Program-made: the position numbers and the translations under genes
Origin: Actinomycetota bacterium
Lineage (GTDB): Bacteria; Actinomycetota; UBA4738; HRBIN12
NCBI GenBank assembly: GCA_035697485.1
Contig: DASSCU010000011.1
Coordinates: 81,384 to 145,383 of the forward strand
Length of the DNA stretch: 64,000 bases
Direction: 5' to 3'
The notes under the pieces: model-generated
The model's input: only the letters and a program-made list of their open reading frames with translations
Databases searched by the model: none
What the model was told of the DNA's origin: nothing
Shown: one piece after another, positions 1-8,800 of the stretch
Layout: every line of letters starts with the position of its first letter
How positions within the stretch are numbered: position 1 is the stretch's first letter

Positions 1-211
1 CAGCCCAGACGTCTTCCTCGTCGACGATCGCCGGCACGGCGAAGACGTCCGCTTGCCAGGTGTCGTCCCAGGCCGTCAGCCCTGCAGCCGCCACCGGGCC
101 GCCCTCGTCGAACCAGACCGGGAGCGCCAGCTCGTGGTCGCCCGCGGGCGGCGCCACCACCACGGGTGTCCAGACAGCCGCGCAGCGGGTGGTGCATAGC
201 GCAAGTGCCAC
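1..211 (-). CDS. 5' part of an unrecognised protein, runs off the left edge
   Basis: On the minus strand an open frame runs from a GTG at 211 through the window edge. It encodes roughly 70 residues with normal protein composition: a short hydrophobic start (VALALCTT), then an acidic stretch with WDDTWQADVF near the edge. A GAGG lies about 12 nt upstream of the GTG, so the start is only plausible; the frame stays open further upstream without a better start. No family is recognised. It could be an internal segment of a longer gene whose start I have misjudged. Confidence 0.35.
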   Translation of the reverse strand, partial: MALALCTTRCAAVWTPVVVAPPAGDHELALPVWFDEGGPVAAAGLTAWDDTWQADVFAVPAIVDEEDVWA

Positions 212-490
212 ACTGAGTCGTAACCTCGCGTTGTCAGCCCCGCCAAAAGGCAGGCTTGAAATCGGGAAGCACTGCCTCACCTGACGTAGGGAAGTAGGCC
301 CTTCAGCCGATTCAAGCCCATTCATACGCTTGTCGGATGGAACTCCCGTTTCCGCCTCTCTCCGCGATCCACGCCGCGCGATTGCTCTTGATCGTCTGGG
401 CGGTTGCCGCAATCGCCTACACAGCCCTCCGCGCCTCGGGCCGCTGAAGCCATCGCGAAGTCGATCTCGGCGTCCTGCCAGCGCTGCGCC

Positions 491-1104
491 ATGCTGGATG
501 AGCCGAACTACATCACCGGGGCCGGCGCGGACGAGTCCACGATCGTGGGCTTGGGAGCTGTGTCCGAGGTGTTCCTCATCATCGCCAACGTCGGCACCGC
601 CGTGGTGCTGTTCCCGATCATGAAGCGCTTCAGCGAAACAGGTGCGGTCGCCTACGTCTCCGCTCGTCTCGTCGAGGCCATGTTCATCGCCATCGGCATC
701 ATCAGCATCCTCGCGATCTTGTTCCTTCGGGAGGACTCCCCGAGGATCGGGGACGCCGCTCTCGGCCAGGTGCTCCTCTCGATCCACGATCGGTCGTTCC
801 TGGTCGGGCCGGGGTTCTTCGCCGGCCTCGCGAACGGCCTAATCCTAGGCTACCTGATGTACCGGACCGGATTGGTGCCGCGAGGCATGGCGATGCTGGG
901 CTCATCGGAGGGCCGCTGGTCATGCTCTCGGGGATCGCCATCATGCTCGGCCTCTTCGAGCGGGGCGATGCGCTCCAGGGGATCGCGACCATCCCCGAGT
1001 TCCTCTGGGAGCTGTCGCTCGGCATCTACTGCGTCGTCAAGGGGTTCAGACCGTCCCCAATCATCACCGGCGATGCCCGTGTGTCTGATGCCGTCGCCGG
1101 CTGA
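491..1104 (+). pseudogene. DUF4386-type integral membrane protein, frameshifted
   Basis: The first frame encodes MLDEPNYITGAGADES followed by hydrophobic helices, including a TM helix at FLIIANVGTAVVLFP and another at AMFIAIGIISILAILFL. This is the typical layout of DUF4386 membrane proteins. Near 910 the family reading MLG-LIGGPLVML is recovered only by moving one frame: one C appears to be missing in the run ctgggctc. The second frame continues LIGGPLVMLSGIAIMLGLF to a stop at 1102-1104. The N-terminal helix usual in the family is also not visible upstream of 491, so the 5' end is probably eroded too. A single sequencing error would explain the internal break but not the missing first helix. 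Function of the family is unknown. Confidence 0.6.
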
Positions 1105-1180
1105 CATCTGGACGGGCTCGACGAGCGGGTGGCCGAGGACCTGACCCGCGCGGTCACGTGCCGCGTCGAGGACCGGGGTC

Positions 1181-1313
1181 GAGACGCGCAGCGACCCCCG
1201 GGCTACGGGGAACCGAAAGCGCGGGGGCCTCTACGTTCCGACGGGTGTCCTAGGTCGCGGACCCCGGCTTCTGCAGATTGTAAGGTCCGACCGATTCGGA
1301 GCTGCGTCGGTCC
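1181..1313 (+). repeat. Dispersed diverged repeat, copy A
   Basis: Three blocks here recur in order, in reverse orientation, at 16859-17019: a 22-nt block starting gagacgcgcagcgaccc (1181), a ~35-nt block starting ggcctctacgttccgacggg (1226) with few differences, and a ~30-nt block starting ggtccgaccgatt (1284). Spacers differ in length. Neither copy has a convincing gene, so this looks like an old, deleted mobile or gene fragment present twice. The flank 1105-1445 holds nothing else that I can support. Confidence 0.6.
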
Positions 1314-1445
1314 CTGCAGGATAGACCTGACCTCTGCGTCGTGTAACCCCTCCGCATGTCGCGTCCGGATGTCGGGATAGCCTGGCCCGTGCCGGCGATC
1401 CTGGTGCACCACCCGAGTGACCGAGTCTCCCGAGTCGTCGTCCGA

Positions 1446-1622
1446 TCACTTCGAGTCAGATGGGGCCAGTGTGAACCCGCTGCAGCCGCACTCGGAGTAG
1501 AGACACCTGCGAGCCTCGAAGTCGCCGTGAACGAACTCCGTGTGATCACACACCGTGCAGAGGACTCGACGCGGGTCGGCGGGGGGGAGGAGCACGGTCT
1601 GTTCAGAAGGGCGCGTCTGCAT
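1446..1622 (-). CDS. Small zinc-ribbon protein (58 aa)
   Basis: A 58-codon frame starts at ATG 1622 and ends at 1446. The product begins MQTRPSEQTVLLPPADPRR and contains CTVCDH, then about 20 residues later CLYSECGC: four or five Cys arranged like a compact zinc ribbon. The start is supported by a TACGGT hexamer at 1631-1636 on the minus strand, 8 nt before the ATG, the same leaderless spacing seen at other genes here. No specific family is recognised; zinc binding is inferred from the Cys pairs. Its length is below common gene-calling cut-offs, so it is easily missed. Confidence 0.5.
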   Translation of the reverse strand: MQTRPSEQTVLLPPADPRRVLCTVCDHTEFVHGDFEARRCLYSECGCSGFTLAPSDSK

Positions 1623-1630
1623 AGACCCCG

Positions 1631-1636
1631 ACCGTA
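1631..1636 (-). promoter_or_regulatory. Putative -10 box, leaderless start at 1622
   Basis: TACGGT on the minus strand, 8 nt before ATG 1622. Confidence 0.4.
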
Positions 1637-1808
1637 GGGCATCTGGGGGACCAGAAACATCGGCCGAACGTCTAAGCTTGCCGCGGTTGGTCTACGGGCT
1701 CCCGCCGACTCGAACCGCTGTTGCCCACCTCGTGATACGCGGGGAGGCGAGGAGGACTCCATCGGCGGGGCACGGCGAGATCGGCACCTGCGACTCTCGA
1801 TCCGATGT

Positions 1809-2594
1809 TCAAGGGGGCGGTGCCGACGCCGGAACAGTCACCCCCGGCATGTCCGCAGCGACATCGCATCGCAGTGCGTCCTCGGGCTCGGGAACGAGCA
1901 CGACCCGCTTCGAGCCCCTGTACTCGAGCCGGAACACGTGACGCTCGTCCGGACCGATGAGCCACAGGAACTGAGGGTGCATCTTGACCAGCCCCCTGTA
2001 CTTGTTGTGGTGGTTGCCGCTCCGGCGCCTCAGCGTGACGCTGCACTTCTCCTTGTCGTGCGCACCGAGCCCGCTACATTCAGGGATGTCCTCCACGAGC
2101 TCGTCCACCTCCGACTGCTTCCACTTCGTCTCACCGGCGATCACGAGCTGATCCTTCGTCATCGGGTCATCCTGCGGACCGTACGCCGAGATTCCGAAGT
2201 ACTCGGGCCGGGTCCGGAAGCCGAGCCGCTCTTCGGGCCAGCCGAGATCGAGGGCAAGCAGACCGGCCGCGGCGACGTCGAGCGGCCCCTCGTTGAGGAA
2301 CGGGAGGCGCCCTTTCGAGGTCGGCCTGTCGAAGAGGGCACAGCGGCCTTTCGGCCAGTCCTTCGGGAGACCGAACGAGGTCGGTCTACGCTCGACGGGT
2401 CCTTCCTCCACGGCCCGAAGGAAACCCGCCGCGGTCACAGCGCTCGTCTTGATCTCGTCCGGGTTGAAGCTCAACGGGAGGCCGGGCACCACACGGCCGA
2501 TGTACCTCCGATCGAGATTCGCGATGTAGGTGGGCAGGTAGACGTTCCTCACCCTCTCCACGAACTCTGCGAGCGGATCGGCGTGGTCCACCAC
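1809..2594 (-). CDS. Possible PD-(D/E)XK nuclease-like protein
   Basis: A 261-residue product. I chose GTG 2594 because GAGGAGGAG lies immediately upstream; a second GTG at 2591 is equally possible. The open frame extends further upstream but without protein-like composition. The segment QLVIAGETKWKQSEVDELV resembles the beta-strand bearing the E-x-K motif of PD-(D/E)XK nuclease folds, with acidic residues earlier (NEGPLDVAAAG) that could supply the other positions. The rest (PTSFGLPKDWPKGRCALFDR, then a His/Arg-rich centre HHNKYRG) is unfamiliar. No methyltransferase or other restriction partner lies nearby. Nuclease assignment is inference from one motif. Confidence 0.45.
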   Translation of the reverse strand: MVDHADPLAEFVERVRNVYLPTYIANLDRRYIGRVVPGLPLSFNPDEIKTSAVTAAGFLRAVEEGPVERRPTSFGLPKDWPKGRCALFDRPTSKGRLPFLNEGPLDVAAAGLLALDLGWPEERLGFRTRPEYFGISAYGPQDDPMTKDQLVIAGETKWKQSEVDELVEDIPECSGLGAHDKEKCSVTLRRRSGNHHNKYRGLVKMHPQFLWLIGPDERHVFRLEYRGSKRVVLVPEPEDALRCDVAADMPGVTVPASAPPP

Positions 2595-3459
2595 GTTCTC
2601 CTCCTCGGGTTGCCTTGGCCGGCCGGTAGACCCAGGTGGGTCACTCAGGCCGAAAGGTGTCTCGCCTCTGTGCGTCGAGGACCTGACCACGCTGCCCGGA
2701 TCGTGATGATTGGACGGGGCGACCCTCCGACGCCGGGGGGAGGAGATCTCGCAGGCCCGAAGAACTGCGTGGCTCCGGAGGGCCGTCCCGCCGTCCGCAC
2801 GTCGTGAACAGACCGAGCGACCGCAGGGCGGTGAGGCAGTCCGGAAGACCCCGCAGCCTCTCGGCGCCGCCGTTCGGAGAGCATTCCCCCCGGACGCTCT
2901 CCCAGACGACTCCCAGAGCCTGCCACGAGCGCACGCGCTGCGCAGTGGCCCGGACGACCGATTGTGCAGCCCCAATTCGACCGACGGCGTCGGCGCACCC
3001 GCGCCTGCCCTCGCACTCGATCGGACGCGGCCAGCTTCGTGACGCGGGACAGATGAGAGTGTTCGAGCATGCGACAGGCCCGCGGGGCGGTCCGAGAACA
3101 GGGCGGCCGAGCCCGTGACCTCAACCTCCACGTCTCGGGACGACGTACCGAGGATCCCGTGGAGGCCGTCGACCGTATCGTCGCGGTGTCGAAGTCGCCC
3201 TTCTCGTTGGCGGCCCACAGGGAGGCGCGTGCCGAACGCGTGTGCGACGTCTCGGTGCCGAGAACCGTCCCGCCGAAGAGCCACGCCCTCGGGCGTGAGG
3301 ACGTCCTCGAAGGGTCACATCGCGACGCGTGTTTCAGGATCGGGGTCTCGTGCCTCCGCCCCGGTGCGGCCCGAGACGGGTACCCTGAGGTTGACCACGA
3401 ATCGATCAGGGGATCGCACGGATCGATCCGCTCGCCCGACATCCGCCACGAGACGAGCC
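2595..3459. other. Long non-coding stretch
   Basis: 865 bp between divergent genes. All long frames here look like GC-driven noise (Arg/Pro/Ser-rich). The only structure I can suggest is a -10-like TACCCT near 3381 that could serve the downstream membrane protein. Confidence 0.4.
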
Positions 3460-4086
3460 ATGTCCACCCAAGACCTCGCCATCCTCGCCGACGCGTTGAC
3501 GTTCGCGCTGCTCATTGGGGCCGGCGGACTGATCGCGTGGGTTGTGATCAGGCGCGTGTTGCGCGGCCCCGGCGTCGGTCAGGGCCTGAAGGTCGGCCTG
3601 TCCACCGCCGCCCTCGTGGTGGTCGGTCTCGCAGCGGTCGCCCAGTGGCCCACCGCTCCCGATGTCGTCGATCCGGGCGCCGAGGGGGAGGGCGACCTGG
3701 TCGATCAGCCGACGACTGCCCCGAGATCAGCGCAGCTGATGGCGCCACAGGCCCCCACGATGTCATCCTCAGAGGGCCGCCGCGCCGACGGCGTCGAAGG
3801 ATCCAGCGGCACCGGCACCCCTTCCAACGCGTCGAGCCCGGGCGGCTCGTCAGTCGATCCGGGCACGGATCCGAGCGCCGAGCCGGATCCAGGAGACGAT
3901 CCCAGCCCCGGGCCCGATCCTTCGCCGACGCCCGACCCCTCTCCTTCGCCGGAGCCCTCGCCCGAGCCATCCCCATCGCCGTCACCGTCGCCGTCGGCTT
4001 CTCCGAGCGATCCACCCGGCGGTGGCCCACCCGGGGATCCACCCGGCGGTGGCCCACCACCCGGCGGCCCGCCGGGTCAAACCTGA
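3460..4086 (+). CDS. Two-helix membrane protein with Pro/Ser/Asp-rich tail
   Basis: A 208-residue product from ATG 3460. Residues ~5-30 and ~45-65 are two hydrophobic helices (LTFALLIGAGGLIAWVVI; VGLSTAALVVVGLAAVA) separated by a basic loop. The remaining ~140 residues are low complexity: TP/SS-rich, then repeated DPSPxPDPSP and PEPSPEPSPS units, ending in PPGGGPPGDPPGGG. Such tails occur on cell-wall-spanning actinobacterial proteins. No enzyme domain is visible. The start has only a weak ribosome site; alternative upstream starts would add non-hydrophobic Arg-rich sequence and are unlikely. Confidence 0.55.
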   Translation: MSTQDLAILADALTFALLIGAGGLIAWVVIRRVLRGPGVGQGLKVGLSTAALVVVGLAAVAQWPTAPDVVDPGAEGEGDLVDQPTTAPRSAQLMAPQAPTMSSSEGRRADGVEGSSGTGTPSNASSPGGSSVDPGTDPSAEPDPGDDPSPGPDPSPTPDPSPSPEPSPEPSPSPSPSPSASPSDPPGGGPPGDPPGGGPPPGGPPGQT

Positions 4087-4109
4087 TCGCCCTCGACGAC
4101 CTGGATCGT

Positions 4110-4319
4110 CTAGTGCTCGTCCCAGTGTCCGTGGTGGAACCAGTGGCGATGCCCGTCGTGCACGTAGTCGACGTGGTCGTCGTGGGGAACGGCCTCGTGA
4201 CCGCAGCCCTCGCCGTGCTCGTGGTCGTGGTCGGGGTGGTGGTCGTGTTCGGCCTCCTCGACCTCTCGGTGCTCGAAGGCCTCGGGGTCCTGCCACATGC
4301 TGGGCGGGATGGTCGTCAT
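4110..4319 (-). CDS. His-rich metal-binding small protein
   Basis: 69 residues from ATG 4319 with a good ribosome site (GAGGAGG, 6 nt spacing). About a third of the residues are His or acidic: HDHHPDHDHEHGEGCGHEAV, then a repeat-like HVDYVHDGHRHWFHHGHWDEH. Similar small proteins are common in actinobacteria and carry the GCGHEAVPH-x-DHVDYVHDGH signature; they are presumed to bind zinc or nickel. Here the neighbours are a Pro-rich membrane protein and a propeller lipoprotein rather than a metal transporter. Metal identity is unknown. Confidence 0.75.
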   Translation of the reverse strand: MTTIPPSMWQDPEAFEHREVEEAEHDHHPDHDHEHGEGCGHEAVPHDDHVDYVHDGHRHWFHHGHWDEH

Positions 4320-4386
4320 CGGTGCCTCCTCATCGCTCGGGAGCCGTTCCTACCATGGATCCCCTCGGTCCGTCGCATGGACATGG

Positions 4387-5688
4387 TCACGGCGACCAAA
4401 CGACGTAGACGCCTTCACCGATGGCCGTGGGTCGCCCGCCGACCTCTTGCACGACGATCCGTCCCGTGCCGTCCTCACCCTCCGCCGGGTAGGCGAACGC
4501 CGAACCGTCCGGCGCCCACGGCGTGGCGCTGTGGGCGTACTGTGTGAAGAACGGCGCGTAGTCGCGCAGCACCTCGATCGTGGGTGAGTGCCGCCCCCTG
4601 GCGTCGACCACGCGGCCGTCCTCCCAGACCTGCCAGAGGAACGGGATCGCTCCGGACGACTCGGGCTCGGGCGCCAGCGCGAGCAGTCGCTCCCCGTCGG
4701 GGCTCCACCAGAACGTCATCGCACGGATCGAGGTGGCCATCCGGGTCCGGCCGGTGCGCACGTCGACGACACGCACGCCGTCGCCCGGTTGGGTCGCGCG
4801 TCGATCGAAGAAGTCGCCGTCCCCCTCGCCGAGGAGCTGGTAGGCGACCGCGCCGCCGTCGGGTCGCAGCACGAACGAGAGGGCTCCCTCCCCTTCGAAC
4901 AGGACGCGGGGCGGCCCGTCATCCACGACCGCGACCAGCCGCTGTGACCCGCCTCCGACACGTTCGGCATACACGAGCGTCTTGCCGTCGACGCTCCAGG
5001 CAGGTGCGGCGAACAGACCGGGTCGGTCGGTGACGCTGGTGGCACGCCCTGCGAGGTCGATCTCCTCGAGCCGGTCGAACCCGGCGTGGGCGAGGACCCC
5101 CCGCCCGTCGGGGGCCCAGACGAAGTAGAAGAACGGCTCACCCCCGGCGATGGCCCGGGCCTTCGCACGGTCGCTGGTCAGGTCGAGCACCCCCATCTCC
5201 ACCGGCGCGGCGGGGTCGCCCCCCGCACCGAGGAACGCCACCCGTTCCCCGGTCGGATCCCACGCGAGGTAGTAGGGAAGGAAGGGCGTAGGGGTCACCG
5301 TCGGATCCTCGCCGCGGGGGCCGGCCACGACGATCGCCCCCGAGACCCCGTCCCCGCTGGTTTCCTGCACGACCCACGCCAGCCGGTCGCCGTCGGGCGA
5401 CCAGGTCGGCTGGAGGGACGGTCCGGCACCGGTCGAGACATCGACGCGATCGGACCCGTCCGCACGCATCGTGGCCAGCGAGCCGTCGGCGCCGACGACC
5501 GCGAGGCGGCCGGGAGCGCTGACGAGCGCTGCGGTGGGTGAGGGGTCATCGTCGGGCGAGATCGATGCGGGGGGCTGACTGGTTGGTGGTTCCGCCCCGC
5601 CCCGCTCCCCGAACGTGATCGAGCAGCCTCCGGCGACGATGGCGAGGCATGGCGCGAGGAGCATCCACCGCGAGGGGAGAGTGGCCAT
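4387..5688 (-). CDS. TolB-like beta-propeller lipoprotein
   Basis: 433 residues. A lipoprotein signal peptide is clear: MATLPSRWMLLAPCLAIVAGGC with lipobox VAGGC. A Ser/Pro linker follows, then WD40-like/PD40 repeats (TWSPDGDRLAWVV, AWDPTGERVAFLG, VWAPDGRGVLAHA, AWSVDGKTLVYA, WWSPDGERLLALA, PWAPDGSAFAYPA) that should form a six- or seven-bladed propeller outside the membrane. The start is fixed by the signal peptide and by TAGCGT 6 nt upstream. The gene is divergent from the cyclase at 5823. Ligand unknown; members of this fold bind proteins or peptides. Confidence 0.8.
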   Translation of the reverse strand: MATLPSRWMLLAPCLAIVAGGCSITFGERGGAEPPTSQPPASISPDDDPSPTAALVSAPGRLAVVGADGSLATMRADGSDRVDVSTGAGPSLQPTWSPDGDRLAWVVQETSGDGVSGAIVVAGPRGEDPTVTPTPFLPYYLAWDPTGERVAFLGAGGDPAAPVEMGVLDLTSDRAKARAIAGGEPFFYFVWAPDGRGVLAHAGFDRLEEIDLAGRATSVTDRPGLFAAPAWSVDGKTLVYAERVGGGSQRLVAVVDDGPPRVLFEGEGALSFVLRPDGGAVAYQLLGEGDGDFFDRRATQPGDGVRVVDVRTGRTRMATSIRAMTFWWSPDGERLLALAPEPESSGAIPFLWQVWEDGRVVDARGRHSPTIEVLRDYAPFFTQYAHSATPWAPDGSAFAYPAEGEDGTGRIVVQEVGGRPTAIGEGVYVVWSP

Positions 5689-5694
5689 CGACCG

Positions 5695-5700
5695 ACGCTA
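5695..5700 (-). promoter_or_regulatory. Putative -10 box for the propeller lipoprotein
   Basis: TAGCGT on the minus strand, 6 nt before ATG 5688, leaving essentially no 5' leader. Confidence 0.5.
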
Positions 5701-5822
5701 TCGTAGGGAGCGGGAACGTGCAGCGGAAGGGTTCCGTTCGATCGCACGTCTTGTGTACGGTTGGAACGGCTCTCTTTCGAAGGATCGGTGTCAGTGCCGC
5801 TCTCGGGCAGACCCTCGATGCC

Positions 5823-8800
5823 ATGGTGACCGCACCCACGGTCCGCGCCAGCCTGCAGCCCTACGTCCCGCGGCTCACGCTGCAGTGGCTCGACGCCGAA
5901 CCGGATCAGCTCCACCGCGAGGTGCAGGCGTCGATGGTCTTCGTCGACATCTCCGGATTCACCAAGCTCTCGGAGAAGCTCGCGAAGCTCGGCAAGCTCG
6001 GCGCGGAAGAGATCGCCGCATCGATCGATGCGTGCTTCGCCCAGCTGCTCGAGGTCGCCTACCGCGACGATGGGAGCCTGCTGAAGTTCGGCGGTGACGC
6101 CCTGCTCCTGTTGTTCACGGGGGACGAACCCGCCGAACACGCCGAGCGGGCATGCAGGGCGGCTGCCGGCATGCGTCAGCGGCTGCGCGAGATCGGCCGG
6201 CTCGATACCGCGGGTGGACGGGTGACCCTTCGGATGTCGGTCGGGGTGCACACCGGGGCCTATCAGATGTTCCTGGTGGGGGGGTCGCATCGGGAACTGA
6301 TCATCACCGGGCCCGCGGTGTCCGACCTCACGGACATGGAAGGGGCAGCCGACGCCGGTGAGATCCTGGTGAGCAGGGCCACGGCGGCGCTGCTCCCGGT
6401 GTCGTGGACGGGGGCCGCCAAAGGGCCTGGCGTCCTGTTGCGCGCAGCCAAGGGCGATCCGCTCGATCGTGTCTCGTTGATGCCGTCCCCTCCCGAGGAG
6501 CGGCTCGAGGCCTGTATCCCGCTCGCGACACGCGAGTACCTCTCGTACGGTCGACCAGAGCCTGAGCACCGGCAGGTGTCGACCGCGTTCATCCACTTCG
6601 ACGGCACCGACGAGATGCTCGAGCGGCTGGGACCTGCACGGTTCGCGAAGAAGCTCGACCGCCTCGTCCGAGGCGTGCAGCTGGCCGCGGACGAGCTGAA
6701 GGTGTGCTTCCTGTCCTCCGACGTCGATCACGACGGAGGGAAGATCATCCTCACTGCCGGCGCGCCGCGGGTCACCGGCGACGACGAGGAACGACTGCTG
6801 ATGGCCGCGCATCGGATCGTCGCCGGAGAGAGGACGATCCCGGTTCGGATCGGCTTGAACAAGGGACATGTGTTCGCCGGAGACGTCGGTCCGACCTACC
6901 GGCGGACGTACACAGTGATGGGCGATGCCGTGAACCTCGCCGCCCGGGTCATGGCCCGCGCGGAGCCGGGCCAGCTTCTCGCCACGAAGGATGTGCTGGA
7001 GCGGTCCGAGACCCTCTTCGACCTCACCCCCCTCGAGCCGTTCTCCGTCAAGGGCAAGGCGGCACCCGTCGAAGCGTGGTCGGTCGGGGCGCCGGTCGGA
7101 TCGAGGAGCCGGCCGGGCGAGCGACCCGATGAGGCGCTCGACTCCGCGCCACTCATCGGGCGACGGGAGGAGATGGCGGCCCTCCGCGCCGCTCTCCGGT
7201 CCGCGACGGATGGCCGAGGGCGGCTGGTCTCGCTCGTCGGTGACGTCGGGGCGGGCAAGTCGCGACTGGTCGACGAGCTTCGGGCCGAGTCAACCGAGAT
7301 GCGCGTGCTGCGAGCCACGGGCGAGTCCTACACCTCGTCGACCCCTTACATCGCGTGGCGCGAGCTGCTTCGAGAGATGCTGGACATCGGTTGGGAGGAT
7401 CCCGCGGACGTGGTCCTCGACCGCCTCACATCGGCGATCACCGAGAGCGATCCCAGCCTCCTGCCGTGGCTCCCGTTGATCGCGCTGACGCTCGACGTGA
7501 ACGCCCCTCCGACGCCGGAGGTCGAGATGCTCGCCGAGGAGTTCCGGCGGGCGAAACTCCACGAGGCGATGCTGCGGTTCCTCGACGTCCAACTCGCCGA
7601 ACCGACCCTCATCGAGATCGAGGACGTCCAGTACATGGACGAGGCGTCGGCGGCGTTGCTCACGCATGTGGTCGAGGCGGTCGGCGAACGTCCGTGGCTC
7701 ATCGTCGTGACACGCCGCGAGGAAGGCGGCGGGTTCCGTTCGTCGCAGAGCCCCGAGGTGCTCCCGATCGAGGTCGGGCCGCTCGGCCCTGCAGACGCGA
7801 TCGCGCTCGCCGAGGCGTCCACCGAGCACGATCCGATGCCACCGCACGTGATCAAGACGCTGGCGGAGCGTTCCGGCGGGAACCCGCAGTTCCTGCGAGA
7901 CCTCATCAGGGCCGTCGCGGAGACCGGGAGCATCGACGAGCTCCCCGACAGCCTGGAGTCGGCCGCGATGGCCCGCATCGACCGGCTCGACGTAGGCGAT
8001 CGAGCGGTGCTCCGTCGGGCAGCCGTGCTGGGTCTCAGCTTCCACCCGAGGATGCTCGGGTGGCTCACGCTCGACGGTGAGCCCGCCCCGGAGGTCGAGT
8101 CACTGGAGCGGCTCGGGGGCTACTTCGAGGAAGACGGCGCCGGCTACCTGCGGTTCCGCCATGCGCTCGTCCGCGAAGCCGCCTACCAGGGCCTGCCCTT
8201 CAGGACCCGTCGCCGACTCCACGAGGCGGCCGGTCGCGCCCTGGAGAGCGAGACCGAGGAACCCGAAGAGCTCTCCGGACTCCTTTCCAGGCACTTCTCC
8301 CTCGCCGGCGACGACGTCCGTGCGTGGCGGTTCAGCCGCCTGGCTGCAGAGCGGGCCCGCAATGCGTGGGCGTACGAGGAAGCCGCGGGACTCTATCGCC
8401 GGGCGTTGGACGCCGCCGCCGGTGCGGCGGTCGACGCGATGGAGCTCGCCGACGTCTGGGAGGCGTTCGGCCTGGCCGAGGAGCAGGTCGGCGAGCCGCA
8501 CGCCGCGATGCAGTCGTACACGGCGGCCCGACGGCTGGTGAGAGGAGACCGGATCCGAGAGGCGGAGCTGCTGTACCGCCACTCCGGGGTCGATGGCCGT
8601 TCAGGACGGATCGTGCCGGCGGTGCGGTGGGCGCGCCGAGGTCTCCGCACGATCGAGGGCATCATCGAACCGCGGGCTGTGGCCTGTCGCGCCCGTCTCT
8701 ACACGATGCTCGCCGGTATCCGCGTTCGACAGGGGCAATACGCAGAAGCCATCGAGCTGGCACGGCACTCGATCAGAGCCGCGGAGATATCCGGTGAACA

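Noticed and set aside
3900..4080. Possible tandem DNA repeat in the Pro/Ser-rich tail
   Set aside because: It is a low-complexity coding repeat (DPSP, PEPSP, PPGGG) and needs no separate element.
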